The notes: generated by a model not told the origin, from the letters alone. DNA of 64,000 nucleotides from Silvimonas amylolytica (GCF_014645555.1 NZ_BMLY01000002.1:613109-677108); one strand, 5' to 3'. Shown: positions 37,702 to 46,852, counted from the first letter of the stretch. A program made the numbers and translations.

Positions 37702-39726
37702 TTACTTGCGGATCCACAGGCCGACCTGGCTGCCTGCGTCTGCGTAGAACGGATGCCAGCTGTACTGGCTGCTGATGGCGGTATTGATGTTCTGCCAGGC
37801 TTGCATGCCCATGCTGGTTTCACCCCGTGTCCAGGCGATATAGCGCACATGGTTCAGCGCGAGCCAGTCCAGCGCATTGGGCATCTCGCCATGGTAAAAC
37901 GCCTTGGTCTTGTCGGATTGCATCCAGACATCCCGTGGCGCGCCATGCCACAGGCTGACGTGATTGGGCCAGCCCTGCATGGAAACCTGATCGGAGAACA
38001 ACGCCACCAGCGTCTGGTTGGTGTAGGCGTCGCCATACCAGTTTTCCAGCACGATGCCACGGGGTGCGTTGCGCAGATAATTGACCAGATCGCGCGTGGC
38101 GGGCTCGTTGATATACGAATGAGTGCCATCCAGTTTGCCTGCGTCGGCCTTGCCGGTCTGGTACAGATACCAGGCGGTGTCGAGCACATAGGTACAAGGC
38201 AATGCCAGGGCAATATAAGCGATCCAGCGAGTGAGCTTGCGTGGGCTGGCCAGCGCCATGGTGCCGAGCGCCAATATGGCGCCGCTGTACATCCAGCCCC
38301 ACCATTTCATGGTGGTGTTGGTGCGGATGAATTTGCCCCCGGAAGGGTCCTGGACATAGATAAATTCAGACACCAGCAGCATGGCGCCAAAAGCAACGAC
38401 CAGCATCAGCGCCAGCGGCCGGGTTTTTTTCTCAAACAAGGCGGCGACCAGCAAGATCAGCATGGGCCAGAGGAAGATCACAAAGCGCAAAAGTGGCGTG
38501 TGATCCATCCAGCGTACAGGCTTGATGGGCGTATTGATGGCCTGGCTGGCCAGTCCGGACAGATACGGGTACACCAGCAGCGCAGAAATCAACCCGCCTG
38601 CGACCAGCGCGGCCCAGTCTGGCGGGCGTTTTTGCACGTAACGCCAGCCAATCCAGCTCAGTAACAGGAGTACGGAGAACGGAAAGATCCAGGTGTTGGT
38701 GATCAGCATGACCGGCACCGAACCGGCCAGCAGCGCCTGCGCCAGCCGCTGCGGTGCTGCGGGCTCCTCCCGGCGTGCCGGGGCTTCCAGCCAGCCGATC
38801 AGGGCCAGTGCCAGGAACAGCAAAAAGAAGCTGCCCAGTGGTGGGTGATAGTCGCCCAGGTAGAACTGGTAGCCAAAGTTCTCCATGGGGATTTCACGAA
38901 CTTCGAAATCCGGCGCGGGTTTGTCGGTACCGACCAGCGGCGGGAACAGCGCCCGCCCCAGATCCGTGCCCTGATCGCGAATACGCAACTCATAGTTGCC
39001 AATAAACCGGGCGGTGCCCCACATGTGGTCGTTGGCGGTCCAGTCCACAGGTGTGGACGGGTTGTCGTTGACCACAAAATGCAGAAACGGCGTGATGCCG
39101 GTGCCACCCAGTGCCAGTGCAGCAATCAGCAGCAGGCGTGGTGCCAAACGCGGTACGAAACGGCTGGTGAAATCCCACGCTAGCGAAAGCGACATGGCCA
39201 TGACCAAAGCAAACGCGATGTTGTAGGTAAAGCCCGCTTGCCAGCCAAACAGTCGACCCATCAGGGCTGCGCCGTAATGCTGGAAGGCGTAGTAGAAATC
39301 AAAATGATGCGGCGGGTACCAGATATCCAGCGGCGGCAGGGTGTCGCCCGGAAAATAGTTCTGCATGAAATACAGGTCGGTGACGCGTTCTGACGTGGGG
39401 TAGATATCAGGTAGCAAGAACTTCCAGGCCAGCCCGTACAGAAACGCGACGCCAAAGACCAGTTCCGACGCGCGGAACAAGCGGGCTCTGACCTCTGGCC
39501 GATGCAGCCAGAGCAGCCCCAAAGCGGCGGCGGTCGTCAGTGGCCAGGCCCAGCTGATCCGGCCCAGCCCGACAAAGTGTTCCAGTGCGCACAGCACCAG
39601 GGTAATGCCGAGGACACCGGCAGCACGTGCAATCGGATAGGGCAGCCAGTGGCTCAGCGATACACTGACACTGGCTAGGTGCAGCCACAACAGGATCAGG
39701 CTGCCAAGCAGGAAAATCATGTTCAT
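37702..39726 (-). CDS. Giant membrane protein of the DUF2298/YYY family (copy 1)
   Basis: The 674-residue protein has more than ten hydrophobic helices separated by large loops. The first long loop holds SERVTDLYFMQNYFPGDT, LPPLDIWYPPHHFDFYY and FQHYGAALMGR. It resembles the Chloroflexi/archaeal YYY membrane family (PPxDPW, then an YYY-like motif), whose function is unproven but whose shape recalls GT-C glycosyltransferases. The C-terminal part has a soluble-looking domain (GIVLENWYGDAYTNQTLVALFSD) of about 120 residues. It is paralogous to the next gene upstream, 24 bases away. Confidence 0.82.
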   Translation of the reverse strand: MNMIFLLGSLILLWLHLASVSVSLSHWLPYPIARAAGVLGITLVLCALEHFVGLGRISWAWPLTTAAALGLLWLHRPEVRARLFRASELVFGVAFLYGLAWKFLLPDIYPTSERVTDLYFMQNYFPGDTLPPLDIWYPPHHFDFYYAFQHYGAALMGRLFGWQAGFTYNIAFALVMAMSLSLAWDFTSRFVPRLAPRLLLIAALALGGTGITPFLHFVVNDNPSTPVDWTANDHMWGTARFIGNYELRIRDQGTDLGRALFPPLVGTDKPAPDFEVREIPMENFGYQFYLGDYHPPLGSFFLLFLALALIGWLEAPARREEPAAPQRLAQALLAGSVPVMLITNTWIFPFSVLLLLSWIGWRYVQKRPPDWAALVAGGLISALLVYPYLSGLASQAINTPIKPVRWMDHTPLLRFVIFLWPMLILLVAALFEKKTRPLALMLVVAFGAMLLVSEFIYVQDPSGGKFIRTNTTMKWWGWMYSGAILALGTMALASPRKLTRWIAYIALALPCTYVLDTAWYLYQTGKADAGKLDGTHSYINEPATRDLVNYLRNAPRGIVLENWYGDAYTNQTLVALFSDQVSMQGWPNHVSLWHGAPRDVWMQSDKTKAFYHGEMPNALDWLALNHVRYIAWTRGETSMGMQAWQNINTAISSQYSWHPFYADAGSQVGLWIRK

Positions 39727-39750
39727 GGTGTTGATGCCTTGTTCTTGTTT

Positions 39751-41802
39751 TTAGCGGCGCAGTTCCCACAGACCACGTGGATCACCCGGGTTGTCGACCA
39801 GCGGATGCCAGAGATAACGACTGGCCAGCGCGTCCTGCATGCGGGCAAACGCGGCAGGATCACGCTGCTGATCGAATGAACTCCAGACGATGTAGCGCAC
39901 GTTGCGGGCAGCCAGCCATTGCGCAGCGTCTGGCAGGCTACCGTGATACAACGCGCGAATGAAGTCGGCATCACGCGTAATAAACCAGGGGTGGTCACGC
40001 CACAAACCTTCGTGATCCGGCCAGCCCAGGGCAGAGGGTTGACCACTATGTAGTGCAAAGGCGCCATGCGGGCTGTAAGAGCCGTTATCCAGCCCTTCCA
40101 GCACCAATCCCCGGGGAGCACTGCGCAGGTAAGACAAGATGGCCCGCTGGCCGGGGTCATCGTTCAGCCAGCCATCACCGGCAAGCCGCGCGGCATGCAG
40201 CCGCGGGTGGTGCATCCAGTACTGTGCTTGCGGAACCAGATACACACAACTGGCCAACAGGGGGACGCAAGCCAGCACCTGGATGATCTTGCGCGGCGAC
40301 GCCAGAGCGAGCGTACCCAGCAAGACCATACCCGCCGGGTAAAGCCAGGACCACCATTTGAGCGTGGTGTTGAAACGGTTGTACCGGTCGCCTAGCGGGT
40401 CATCCACAAAGAAGATTTCGGTGATTGCCAGCAAAATCAGCACCATCCAGCCTGCCCACCAGGCGCGGGGCTGTTTCGGGCCGCCAGCCAATGCCAGTAC
40501 CGCCAGCATCAGCACCGGCCACCACAACGCCAGGAACTGCCGTATGGGCGTGTGATCCAGGGCGTTGACCAGCGCGATATGTGTGGGCACGGCATTCGGC
40601 GCGAAGTGCAGCATGAATGGGTAAATGAGCGCACCACCCACAGCACCGCCCAGGACCAGCGCCAGCCAGTGTGCGTTCTGGCCGCTGCGCCAGCGCCACG
40701 TGCACCAGGCAAGAATCAGCAAAGCCTGCAGGGGCAGCGTCCAGGGGTTGAGCGCCAGTAGCACGGGCAGGCTCAAGCCGAGCAGGAACACACCGGTCTG
40801 TGCGCCCGGGGTGGCCTCGGCCGGTCCGGCGTCTTCTTCTACGGGCGTAGTGAGGCGCGTCGGGACCTCAACCGCTCCGATCAGGGCCAATACAAACAGC
40901 AGCAAGGCAAAGCCACCAACCGGCGGATGCAGGTCACCCAGATAGGTGTAATAAGAGATCGTTTCCAGTGGCAACTCACGCGGCTGGAAATCCGGCGTGG
41001 GTTTGTCCTCCGCCGAGGGGGACGGGAACAATGCGCGACCGATCCGTGTATTAACCTGCTGATCGTACAGCCCGGCAAAGCGGGTGTTGGACCAAAGACG
41101 CGTGACGGCATTTGCATCAGCGGCACTTGGGCTTTCGCCGGGCAAATCGTAAATCACCGGAATCAACGGGGCGACGCCGGTACCGCCCACCGTCAGCGCT
41201 GCTACGACCAGCAAGCGGGCACCAAAACGCTTGAGGAACCGACCCGTGAGGCTCCAGGCCAGGCTGGCGGTAAAGGCGAACGTTGTGCAGAACCCAAGGT
41301 TCATCGCCCGGCCGGCATCCAGATTCAGAATGCGTCCCTGCAGCGCCGTGGCGTAATGCAGGAAGCCGTAATACATATCAAAGCGATAACCTGGCAGCCA
41401 TTGGTCCGGCGGGGGGAGTGTGTCGCCCCCCAGATAGTTGGCGACAAAGTACAGATCAGTCAGGTGTTCTGACTGGGCATCAATGTCGGGAAACGCGTAA
41501 CGCCACGCGAGCGCAAACAGAAAGGCCAGCACAAAGGGCTGCTGTTTGTCCCACCAGGCCGGATTAGTCAGGCGCCGGTTCAATACCAGGACCGAGAGCG
41601 CCGTGCCAATGGGCCACAACCAGGCCAGTTTGCCGAGCCCGATAAAGTGCTCAACAAAAAACAGGACAAGGCAGGCCAGCAATACGCCCGCCGCCCGCGC
41701 AAGATCGGTATCGCCGCCAAAACGGCGTTCAAAACACTGCGCTATCCCCGCCAGATTGATCAAGAGGATCAATAGCGTCAGCAAAAGGGCTATGGGGCCC
41801 AT
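39751..41802 (-). CDS. Giant membrane protein of the DUF2298/YYY family (copy 2)
   Basis: This 683-residue paralogue of the downstream gene is the first gene of the operon. It shares the loop motifs [36 protein letters not shown] and [11 protein letters not shown], the central [19 protein letters not shown], and the C-terminal [13 protein letters not shown]. Conserved acids in the first loop (TDLYF and GDT) would fit a GT-C metal or donor site (inference). A polymer-building or protein-modifying transferase using polyprenyl-phosphate sugar is a reasonable guess, but no member of the family has a role I can cite. Confidence 0.82.
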   Translation of the reverse strand: MGPIALLLTLLILLINLAGIAQCFERRFGGDTDLARAAGVLLACLVLFFVEHFIGLGKLAWLWPIGTALSVLVLNRRLTNPAWWDKQQPFVLAFLFALAWRYAFPDIDAQSEHLTDLYFVANYLGGDTLPPPDQWLPGYRFDMYYGFLHYATALQGRILNLDAGRAMNLGFCTTFAFTASLAWSLTGRFLKRFGARLLVVAALTVGGTGVAPLIPVIYDLPGESPSAADANAVTRLWSNTRFAGLYDQQVNTRIGRALFPSPSAEDKPTPDFQPRELPLETISYYTYLGDLHPPVGGFALLLFVLALIGAVEVPTRLTTPVEEDAGPAEATPGAQTGVFLLGLSLPVLLALNPWTLPLQALLILAWCTWRWRSGQNAHWLALVLGGAVGGALIYPFMLHFAPNAVPTHIALVNALDHTPIRQFLALWWPVLMLAVLALAGGPKQPRAWWAGWMVLILLAITEIFFVDDPLGDRYNRFNTTLKWWSWLYPAGMVLLGTLALASPRKIIQVLACVPLLASCVYLVPQAQYWMHHPRLHAARLAGDGWLNDDPGQRAILSYLRSAPRGLVLEGLDNGSYSPHGAFALHSGQPSALGWPDHEGLWRDHPWFITRDADFIRALYHGSLPDAAQWLAARNVRYIVWSSFDQQRDPAAFARMQDALASRYLWHPLVDNPGDPRGLWELRR

Positions 41803-42042
41803 GTTCTCCCTCCTCCGGGAACCGGATCGCTCTGTAGGGTCGCCCGCTTTGCGGTTACGCCCAGGTGTTGGAGTGCGTCCGGGTTTCTATCATGCTTTGG
41901 CCTCTGGCGGAATCATCTTGCCAGGGCGCTTTGCTATAAGTTGTGCTGCGTACTATGCCAGAACTTCCCTGGGCGGAGCCAACCGGACACGAAAGGACAG
42001 ATGGCACTTGCAACAACCTGGTACGGCGGTTCCAATTCGCGC

Positions 42043-42309
42043 ATGAAATTGTCTTGTCGATCTGGTTGCGGTGCCTGTTGCATCGCGCCATCCATTACCA
42101 GCCCGTTGCCGGGCATGCCGCAAGGCAAGCCGGCGGGTGTTCCCTGCGTGAACCTCTTGCCGGATTACCGATGCGCCGTGTTTGGCCTGCCTGAGCGCCC
42201 CGACTTTTGTGGGGGTCTGCAGGCATCTGCAGAGATGTGTGGGGACACGCGCGAGCACGCCATGATCTGGCTAACCCGGCTGGAAGCAGCCACGGCGCCC
42301 TCGCACTGA
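42043..42309 (+). CDS. YkgJ family cysteine-cluster protein
   Basis: The 88-residue protein has the CxxxCGACCxAP Cys cluster ([14 protein letters not shown]) within its first 13 residues, then [18 protein letters not shown], and FCGGLQ with a late MCGD. Such eight-Cys proteins probably bind zinc or an Fe-S cluster. The start MKLSCRSG matches the usual N-terminus. The ATG at 42001 (14 residues longer, AAGGA nearby) is the alternative. It is convergent with the DUF817 remnant. Confidence 0.85.
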   Translation: MKLSCRSGCGACCIAPSITSPLPGMPQGKPAGVPCVNLLPDYRCAVFGLPERPDFCGGLQASAEMCGDTREHAMIWLTRLEAATAPSH

Positions 42310-42319
42310 CCCGCTATCG

Positions 42320-42780
42320 CTTCTTCCGGAATATGGCTGCGAGCCTTGACGTGTTTCAGGTGGGCCACGATGGTGAATGTCATGATCACCTGCAGCGACT
42401 GAGCGCTCCATTTGCCGATAGGCACTGCCGACCATGCGCCCGGCTGGTTCGGATATTTCCACTTGCCGTAAAAAGTGCTGATGTTTTCTGTTAGCCAGTT
42501 AAACCAGCCGATCAGCACAAATAACAATACCAGCGGCAATGGCTGGTCGCGATCCAGTGGCCGCGCATATAGCCCCGCCAATCGCCGATAAAGTGGCGCA
42601 TGAAGAAATTCAGGTAAATCAAAACCGCGACCAGGGTCTCCATCCAGTAAGGCGGGTGATGGCGAATGCGTCAATCCATAAAGCGCCAGGATTGCGTTAA
42701 AAGACGCATGAGCGGGGTATGACCGCAACGACAAGCCGGTCATGATGGAACGGACGGCCGTCGGGCGCTGCCGTGTTCCG
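42320..42780 (-). pseudogene. Decayed DUF817 gene
   Basis: One frame (about 42715-42555) reads LMRLLTQSWRFMD, a stop at 42671-42673, then RHHPPYWMETLVAVLIYLNFF. The homology then moves to another frame (about 42560-42324), which reads PLVLLFVLIGWFNWLTENISTF and KYPNQPGAWSAVPIGKW. Together these match the C-terminal half of DUF817 integral membrane proteins in the right order. There is an in-frame stop and at least one frameshift, and no matching N-terminal half was found upstream. The open frame 42743-42165 is therefore partly an artefact and runs antisense through the YkgJ-like gene. Confidence 0.72.
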
Positions 42781-43156
42781 CCTTGATGCTTTTTTATACA
42801 ACGTCGCTCAGTGACGGTCCGGTAGCGGCCCGATCACCCTGTTTTGATTTTCGTTGCAAAACAAAAGCCTGGGCTGGCATGTACCAGTCAGGCCGATCTG
42901 ACCCTGGCGATGACCTGCGATCTGCAGGTTGAAATGTAGTGAAATTTAATCGCCTACATCTTTTTGTTGATTTTTGTCACGCAGGCCGCTTTTTCAGGTC
43001 CATTCCCCGCGTTTTGTCCCCCTACAATGGCCCCGTGTTTTGAAGTGATATATCAGAAAACATTACTCACACGATTTTCCAGGGCACCTCGGGCGCGCAT
43101 CTTGCCGCATCAGGAAAGCATCTGGCTTCAATCAATACGGGAATGGGATAAAGTCG
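42781..43156. other. Intergenic region containing shared regulatory segment
   Basis: No gene was seen. The right part (42967-43055) contains the regulatory segment shared with the pectinesterase upstream region. The left part is flanked by the worn 5' end of the DUF817 remnant. Confidence 0.5.
42967..43056 (+). promoter_or_regulatory. Shared regulatory region upstream of Thr-Pro lipoprotein
   Basis: TTGATTTTTGTCA (42967-42979), CCCGCG (43006-43011), TACAAT (43023-43028) and TGATATATCA (43046-43055) repeat the order and spacing seen at 13460-13547, with a one-base difference overall. TACAAT fits a -10 box. The palindrome lies about 100 bases before the lipoprotein start. Confidence 0.6.
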
Positions 43157-44035
43157 ATGAATCAACAGAAAAAACAAATTACCGCGACCCTGCTGGCCGG
43201 CGTGCTGGCGACTGCACTCAGCGCATGTGGTGACGGTTCGGATGCCAGTTCGAGCGGAGCCCCCAATGATCCGGCCTCGCCGTCTTCTTCGGTTTCTGCT
43301 CCGGTCGTGACGCCAACCCCCACGCCAACGGCAACGCCGACTCCAGCACCTACGCCAACGCCCACGTCGACACCGACGCCCACACCAACCGCAACCCCGA
43401 CCCCCACGCCGACACCCACTGCAACGCCTACACCAGCACCATCGGGCTCGGGTTGCGGTGTTGCCCTGAACGCTGCTGCAATAACCAGTCTGTTTGGTGG
43501 CAATCTGGTTAGCTCGGCCAACCTGCAAAACTATGTGGTTGGTTTGACGGGGTCCGCTTCGCCGTACACCCTGGATGCCACGCAAACCGCAACCAGCCCG
43601 CAATTCATCTGCGGCTACGACAACACAGCCTCGCCAACTTCATCGACGAAGCTTGATACCGTCACTGCAGAAGGTTCCATCATCGGCGCATTCACCGTGC
43701 CCAAGGCCGCAGTGACCAGCAGTGCGGACGATGGTGGCCAACTGGTGTTGCGTCTGCCGTCGGTCTCGGTGCTGGCGCTGGGTATTTATGCTACGGGTTC
43801 GATCAATTACCGCGTGCAAACCAGCACGGATGGCGTGAACTGGTCCACAACACTGGGTAACAAGACCGGGGTCAAGCTGACGAACTATGTGCAACAGATC
43901 ATCGGGACTTCCGGCTCCGCGACGGCGGGTGATTCCACGCTGCAAGCCGGTGCGATCACCACGCCGGTCTGGGTACGGATCAGCAACGCGGGTACGGGCA
44001 CGCTGAACGTGACGCAAATCCAGATTGCGCCTTGA
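43157..44035 (+). CDS. Thr-Pro-rich surface lipoprotein, unknown C-terminal domain
   Basis: The 292-residue protein has a lipoprotein signal with LATALSAC (Cys24). A Ser/Ala stretch and a 44-residue Thr-Pro linker (52-95) follow, then a domain of about 190 residues starting GCGVALN. That domain is rich in Ser, Thr and Gly and ends in NVTQIQIAP, suggesting beta structure. It has two or three Cys (about 100, 152). No family was recognised. The layout and the upstream DNA match the pectinesterase at 13712, so a surface role in polysaccharide binding is plausible (inference). Confidence 0.85.
   Translation: MNQQKKQITATLLAGVLATALSACGDGSDASSSGAPNDPASPSSSVSAPVVTPTPTPTATPTPAPTPTPTSTPTPTPTATPTPTPTPTATPTPAPSGSGCGVALNAAAITSLFGGNLVSSANLQNYVVGLTGSASPYTLDATQTATSPQFICGYDNTASPTSSTKLDTVTAEGSIIGAFTVPKAAVTSSADDGGQLVLRLPSVSVLALGIYATGSINYRVQTSTDGVNWSTTLGNKTGVKLTNYVQQIIGTSGSATAGDSTLQAGAITTPVWVRISNAGTGTLNVTQIQIAP
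43310..43442 (+). repeat. Thr-Pro codon repeat tract (linker)
   Basis: About 44 codons of alternating Thr and Pro, with near-repeats of ACGCCNACNCC, encode the linker of the lipoprotein. The tract resembles the one in the pectinesterase but is longer. Confidence 0.85.
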
Positions 44036-44048
44036 ACGGCCATATCTG

Positions 44049-44078
44049 AAAAAACGGCATCGCAAGATGCCGTTTTTC
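44049..44078 (+). terminator. Bidirectional terminator after Thr-Pro lipoprotein
   Basis: CGGCATC and GATGCCG form a seven-base stem around GCAA, with six A before and five T after. It can serve both the lipoprotein and the convergent DUF899 gene. Confidence 0.88.
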
Positions 44079-44101
44079 TTTTGGGGCCAGAGCACACGCG
44101 G

Positions 44102-44827
44102 TCAGTGATGCTTTTTGCTGTCTACCTTGTAGTCCAGGCTTGGGTACCAGTCCGTACCCCGGCCACCAGGCGTCAGATCAAGAATGTTCCAGAGCGGCAT
44201 CAGGTCAGGCGCACCGCGTGGGTCCTGGCCCGGGTCACAGGTATCCGGGCCCATTTCATCGCCGTAAAAGTGTTTGATGGTATCGCCGATACGGACAAAG
44301 ACATTCAAGCCTGGGGTGTCGTCACCCGCCGGATTTTCTCCGAGATACACCTCGTTGAAGCTGCTCCCGCCCGACGAGTACAGCCGCAAGTGTTTCCAGT
44401 CCCGTTCTTTGGCAAAGGCCTGCATGCGCTCGATCGGCGCACGGGCGACGACTCCGAACGCTACGCGTTGCAGGATGTCGGGCATCTCGCCATTGAGTGC
44501 ACTTAACAGGCATGTACACATGGGGCAGGGACGCTCCCGGGTTGGGCCAAACATCCAGTTGTAGATCACCAGCGTGTCGTGATCGCCAAACATTTGCTGG
44601 AGCGTGACCGGCCCATCAAGGCTGTCAAAGCGGAAGTTCTCTGGCACATCGCCACTGGTGGGCAGGGCTCGGCGCATGGCGGCAACGCGTTCGATATGCC
44701 GGCGTAACTCAATTTCTTCCGCCAGCAAGGCATTGCGGGCCTGGCGATAAGCCGGTGTCTCACCAGGGTAACGGGCGTGATGCTGAGCAGCCAGTACTTC
44801 GGCCGGCAGCAATTGCGGTTTGCTCAT
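44102..44827 (-). CDS. DUF899 family thioredoxin-like protein
   Basis: The 241-residue soluble protein fits the DUF899 family. NALLAEEIELRRHIERVAAMRRALP precedes a thioredoxin-like domain with YNWMFGPTRERPCPMCTCLLS, where Cys-Pro-Met-Cys occupies the redox position. A WNILDLTPGGRGTDWYP end is also typical. The start at 44827 has GGAGG six bases upstream. The reaction is unknown; members are often called dithiol-disulfide isomerases on fold alone. Confidence 0.88.
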   Translation of the reverse strand: MSKPQLLPAEVLAAQHHARYPGETPAYRQARNALLAEEIELRRHIERVAAMRRALPTSGDVPENFRFDSLDGPVTLQQMFGDHDTLVIYNWMFGPTRERPCPMCTCLLSALNGEMPDILQRVAFGVVARAPIERMQAFAKERDWKHLRLYSSGGSSFNEVYLGENPAGDDTPGLNVFVRIGDTIKHFYGDEMGPDTCDPGQDPRGAPDLMPLWNILDLTPGGRGTDWYPSLDYKVDSKKHH

Positions 44828-44942
44828 GAGGGCCTCCAGATGGATGGTTGGACTTGCGGGTTCTGAACCCGATTTGAGACGGGGTTGTTGGTGCAGTTCC
44901 ACTGTTCTGGCTGAGCGGCAGTGATCTGGTCGTAAACAAAAA

Positions 44943-44964
44943 GGCGCCCCTTGGGCGCCTTTTT
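44943..44964 (-). terminator. Hairpin terminator downstream of exbD
   Basis: GGCGCCC and GGGCGCC form a seven-base stem with a CTT loop. A-rich sequence lies to the left and TTTTT to the right. Read leftward it ends the tonB-exbB-exbD unit, 24 bases after the exbD stop. Confidence 0.82.
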
Positions 44965-44988
44965 ATGCAGATAAGTGACGAGGCCGGA

Positions 44989-45405
44989 TTACTGAGAACC
45001 GGGCTCAGTGACAAAACCCAGTTTTTCGATGCCGCTTTGCTGAATGGCAGCCATGGTTTTGGCTACGTATTCATATTGCACTTTGCGATCGCCCCGCAGA
45101 CGGATGGTGGGTTGTGGATTCTTCGCTGCGGCTACGGCCAGATGTGCTTTGAATTCGGCATCGGTCAGTTTGGCTTCATCCCAGTACACGGAGCCATCTT
45201 CCGTCACCGAGATATTCACCGACTCTGGCTTGACCACTTCAGGCTGATTGGCCGCGCGCGGCAGGTTCACTTTCACTGCATGCGTGAGTACCGGCACGGT
45301 CAGCATGAAGATGATCAGCAACACCAGCATGACGTCGACCAGCGGCGTCATGTTGATTTCACTCATCACGTCAGAGTTATCACCGATGGATTTGCTGAAT
45401 GCCAT
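44989..45405 (-). CDS. exbD: Biopolymer transport protein ExbD
   Basis: The 138-residue protein has a short cytoplasmic N-terminus, then SEINMTPLVDVMLVLLIIFMLT with the membrane Asp that carries protons (in LVDVML). A periplasmic domain ends LGFVTEPGSQ. With ExbB it powers TonB. It lies six bases after exbB. Confidence 0.95.
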   Translation of the reverse strand: MAFSKSIGDNSDVMSEINMTPLVDVMLVLLIIFMLTVPVLTHAVKVNLPRAANQPEVVKPESVNISVTEDGSVYWDEAKLTDAEFKAHLAVAAAKNPQPTIRLRGDRKVQYEYVAKTMAAIQQSGIEKLGFVTEPGSQ

Positions 45406-45411
45406 GATGCG

Positions 45412-46155
45412 TTACCCCGCGTGCTTGGCCTGGCCGTTCACGACAGCCAGCTGCGGCTTGGCCTGTGCTTGATCACGTGCCACGGGCGCGCCGGTCACGA
45501 AGTAAGCATGCAAGTCCTGCGCAAAGCGGTTGAGCTTGCCGACGACGGCGCGGTTGCCGCGTACCAGCGCGTTGTAGGCCAGCACGGCAGGAATAGCCAC
45601 AGCCAGACCAAATGCGGTCATCACCAGTGCTTCACCCACCGGGCCGGCAATCTTGTCGATACTCGCGGCACCGGCCGCAGAGATGCCGATCAACGCGTGA
45701 TAGATGCCCCACACCGTGCCAAACAACCCCACGAACGGCGCGGTACTGCCCACGGATGCCAGCAAGGAAAGGCCACGCTGCATGCGCTCGGTCCCTTCTT
45801 CAATGGCGCCATTCAGGCTGGAGATCAGCCAGTCATTCAGCGACAACTGGCCGTGCAAATCGGCCTGGTTATCCCGGTGGTGTGCCACGGCAGCCTGGCT
45901 TTCCAGTGCCAGCAGGCGGAACGGGTTGTCCTGGGTCTTGCCGGTCAGCTGCGCAAGGCCTTCATCGAAACGATGCGCATGCCAGAAATCATGGGCAGCA
46001 GCGGCGCGACGGCGGTTGGCCATCAGGCGCAGCGTATGGGTCACGATGACATACCAGCTGGAGATCGACATCACCAGCAGGATCAAGGCGATGGCGTGGG
46101 TGACGAAATCACCCTGGGCCCACAAGTGGGACAGGCTGAACTGCTGCGGTTGCAT
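45412..46155 (-). CDS. exbB: Biopolymer transport protein ExbB
   Basis: The 247-residue MotA/TolQ/ExbB proton-channel protein has three membrane helices, at about residues 17-38, 130-152 and 170-192. The core reads VGSTAPFVGLFGTVWGIYHAL and GPVGEALVMTAFGLAVAIPAVLAYN, which are hallmark segments. GGAG precedes the ATG. It forms the motor with ExbD and energises TonB encoded just upstream. Confidence 0.95.
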   Translation of the reverse strand: MQPQQFSLSHLWAQGDFVTHAIALILLVMSISSWYVIVTHTLRLMANRRRAAAAHDFWHAHRFDEGLAQLTGKTQDNPFRLLALESQAAVAHHRDNQADLHGQLSLNDWLISSLNGAIEEGTERMQRGLSLLASVGSTAPFVGLFGTVWGIYHALIGISAAGAASIDKIAGPVGEALVMTAFGLAVAIPAVLAYNALVRGNRAVVGKLNRFAQDLHAYFVTGAPVARDQAQAKPQLAVVNGQAKHAG

Positions 46156-46208
46156 GGTTGGCTCCTTGTTATTTCCAGATATCGGGGATTCAGGTGTTCA
46201 GGTGGCGC

Positions 46209-46847
46209 TCAAGGCTGGGTCAGCGAGAACGTCACCGGCAATACGTACCACATGGCAATCGGCTGTCCGCCTTGCTTTGCCGGGGTGAATTTCCATTTGC
46301 GCACAGCGTCCAGGGCCGAGTTATCAAGACGCGGGAAGCCACTGGACGTCTTCACGCGGATGTCGCTGACCGTACCGTCGGCCTGGATATGCACTTCCAG
46401 CAATACACGACCTTCCTCGCCCAGTTTGCGTGAGACCGGTGGATACGCCGGCTTCATGTTGCCGTTGGCGTTTGCGTCTTCGCGCGGTGGAGACACTGGT
46501 GCAGGTGCCGGGGCGGGTTTGGCCTCCGGCGGCGGTGGTGGCGGTGTCTCTTGTACCGGCTTGGGCGGCGGTTCCGTCGCGACCTGATCCGGTTTGGCGA
46601 CCGGGATCTTTGGCAGCGGTTTGGGTACCGGCTCGTGTTTGATCACGGGTTGCGGGCGCGGTTTGGGCTGCGGCGGCTTGGGGTCTGGCGGAGCAACCAC
46701 GGGCAACGGCGCCGGGGTTTCCAGCGTCACCGTGATCTCTTTCGGTGGCAGGGGAGGCTGGGTTTGTACCGTGTGCAGCAGCGCGCCAATCAACAGCACG
46801 TGAGCCCCGGTGACCAGCCCGAGTCGGGTTGCCTGGTTGCGATCCAT
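46209..46847 (-). CDS. tonB: TonB energy-transducing protein
   Basis: The 212-residue protein has an N-terminal anchor helix (LGLVTGAHVLLIGALLHTV), a Pro-Lys-rich periplasmic span (about 30-115) and a TonB C-terminal domain (YPPVSRKLGEEGRVLLEVHIQADG and KWKFTPAKQGG). It links ExbBD to outer-membrane receptors. The start at 46847 is the Met directly before the anchor. A Fur-box-like site lies five bases upstream of it, so transcription is likely iron-repressed. Confidence 0.93.
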   Translation of the reverse strand: MDRNQATRLGLVTGAHVLLIGALLHTVQTQPPLPPKEITVTLETPAPLPVVAPPDPKPPQPKPRPQPVIKHEPVPKPLPKIPVAKPDQVATEPPPKPVQETPPPPPPEAKPAPAPAPVSPPREDANANGNMKPAYPPVSRKLGEEGRVLLEVHIQADGTVSDIRVKTSSGFPRLDNSALDAVRKWKFTPAKQGGQPIAMWYVLPVTFSLTQP

Positions 46848-46852
46848 ATCTA

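Noticed and set aside
42165-42743. 192-residue leftward ORF as a real gene
   Set aside because: The middle matches DUF817 only in part and in a shifted frame, and its end is antisense of the YkgJ-like gene. It was called a pseudogene instead.
43310-43442. Periodic repeat resembling a CRISPR or minisatellite array
   Set aside because: The repeat is in frame throughout and encodes a Thr-Pro linker. There are no spacers and no cas genes.
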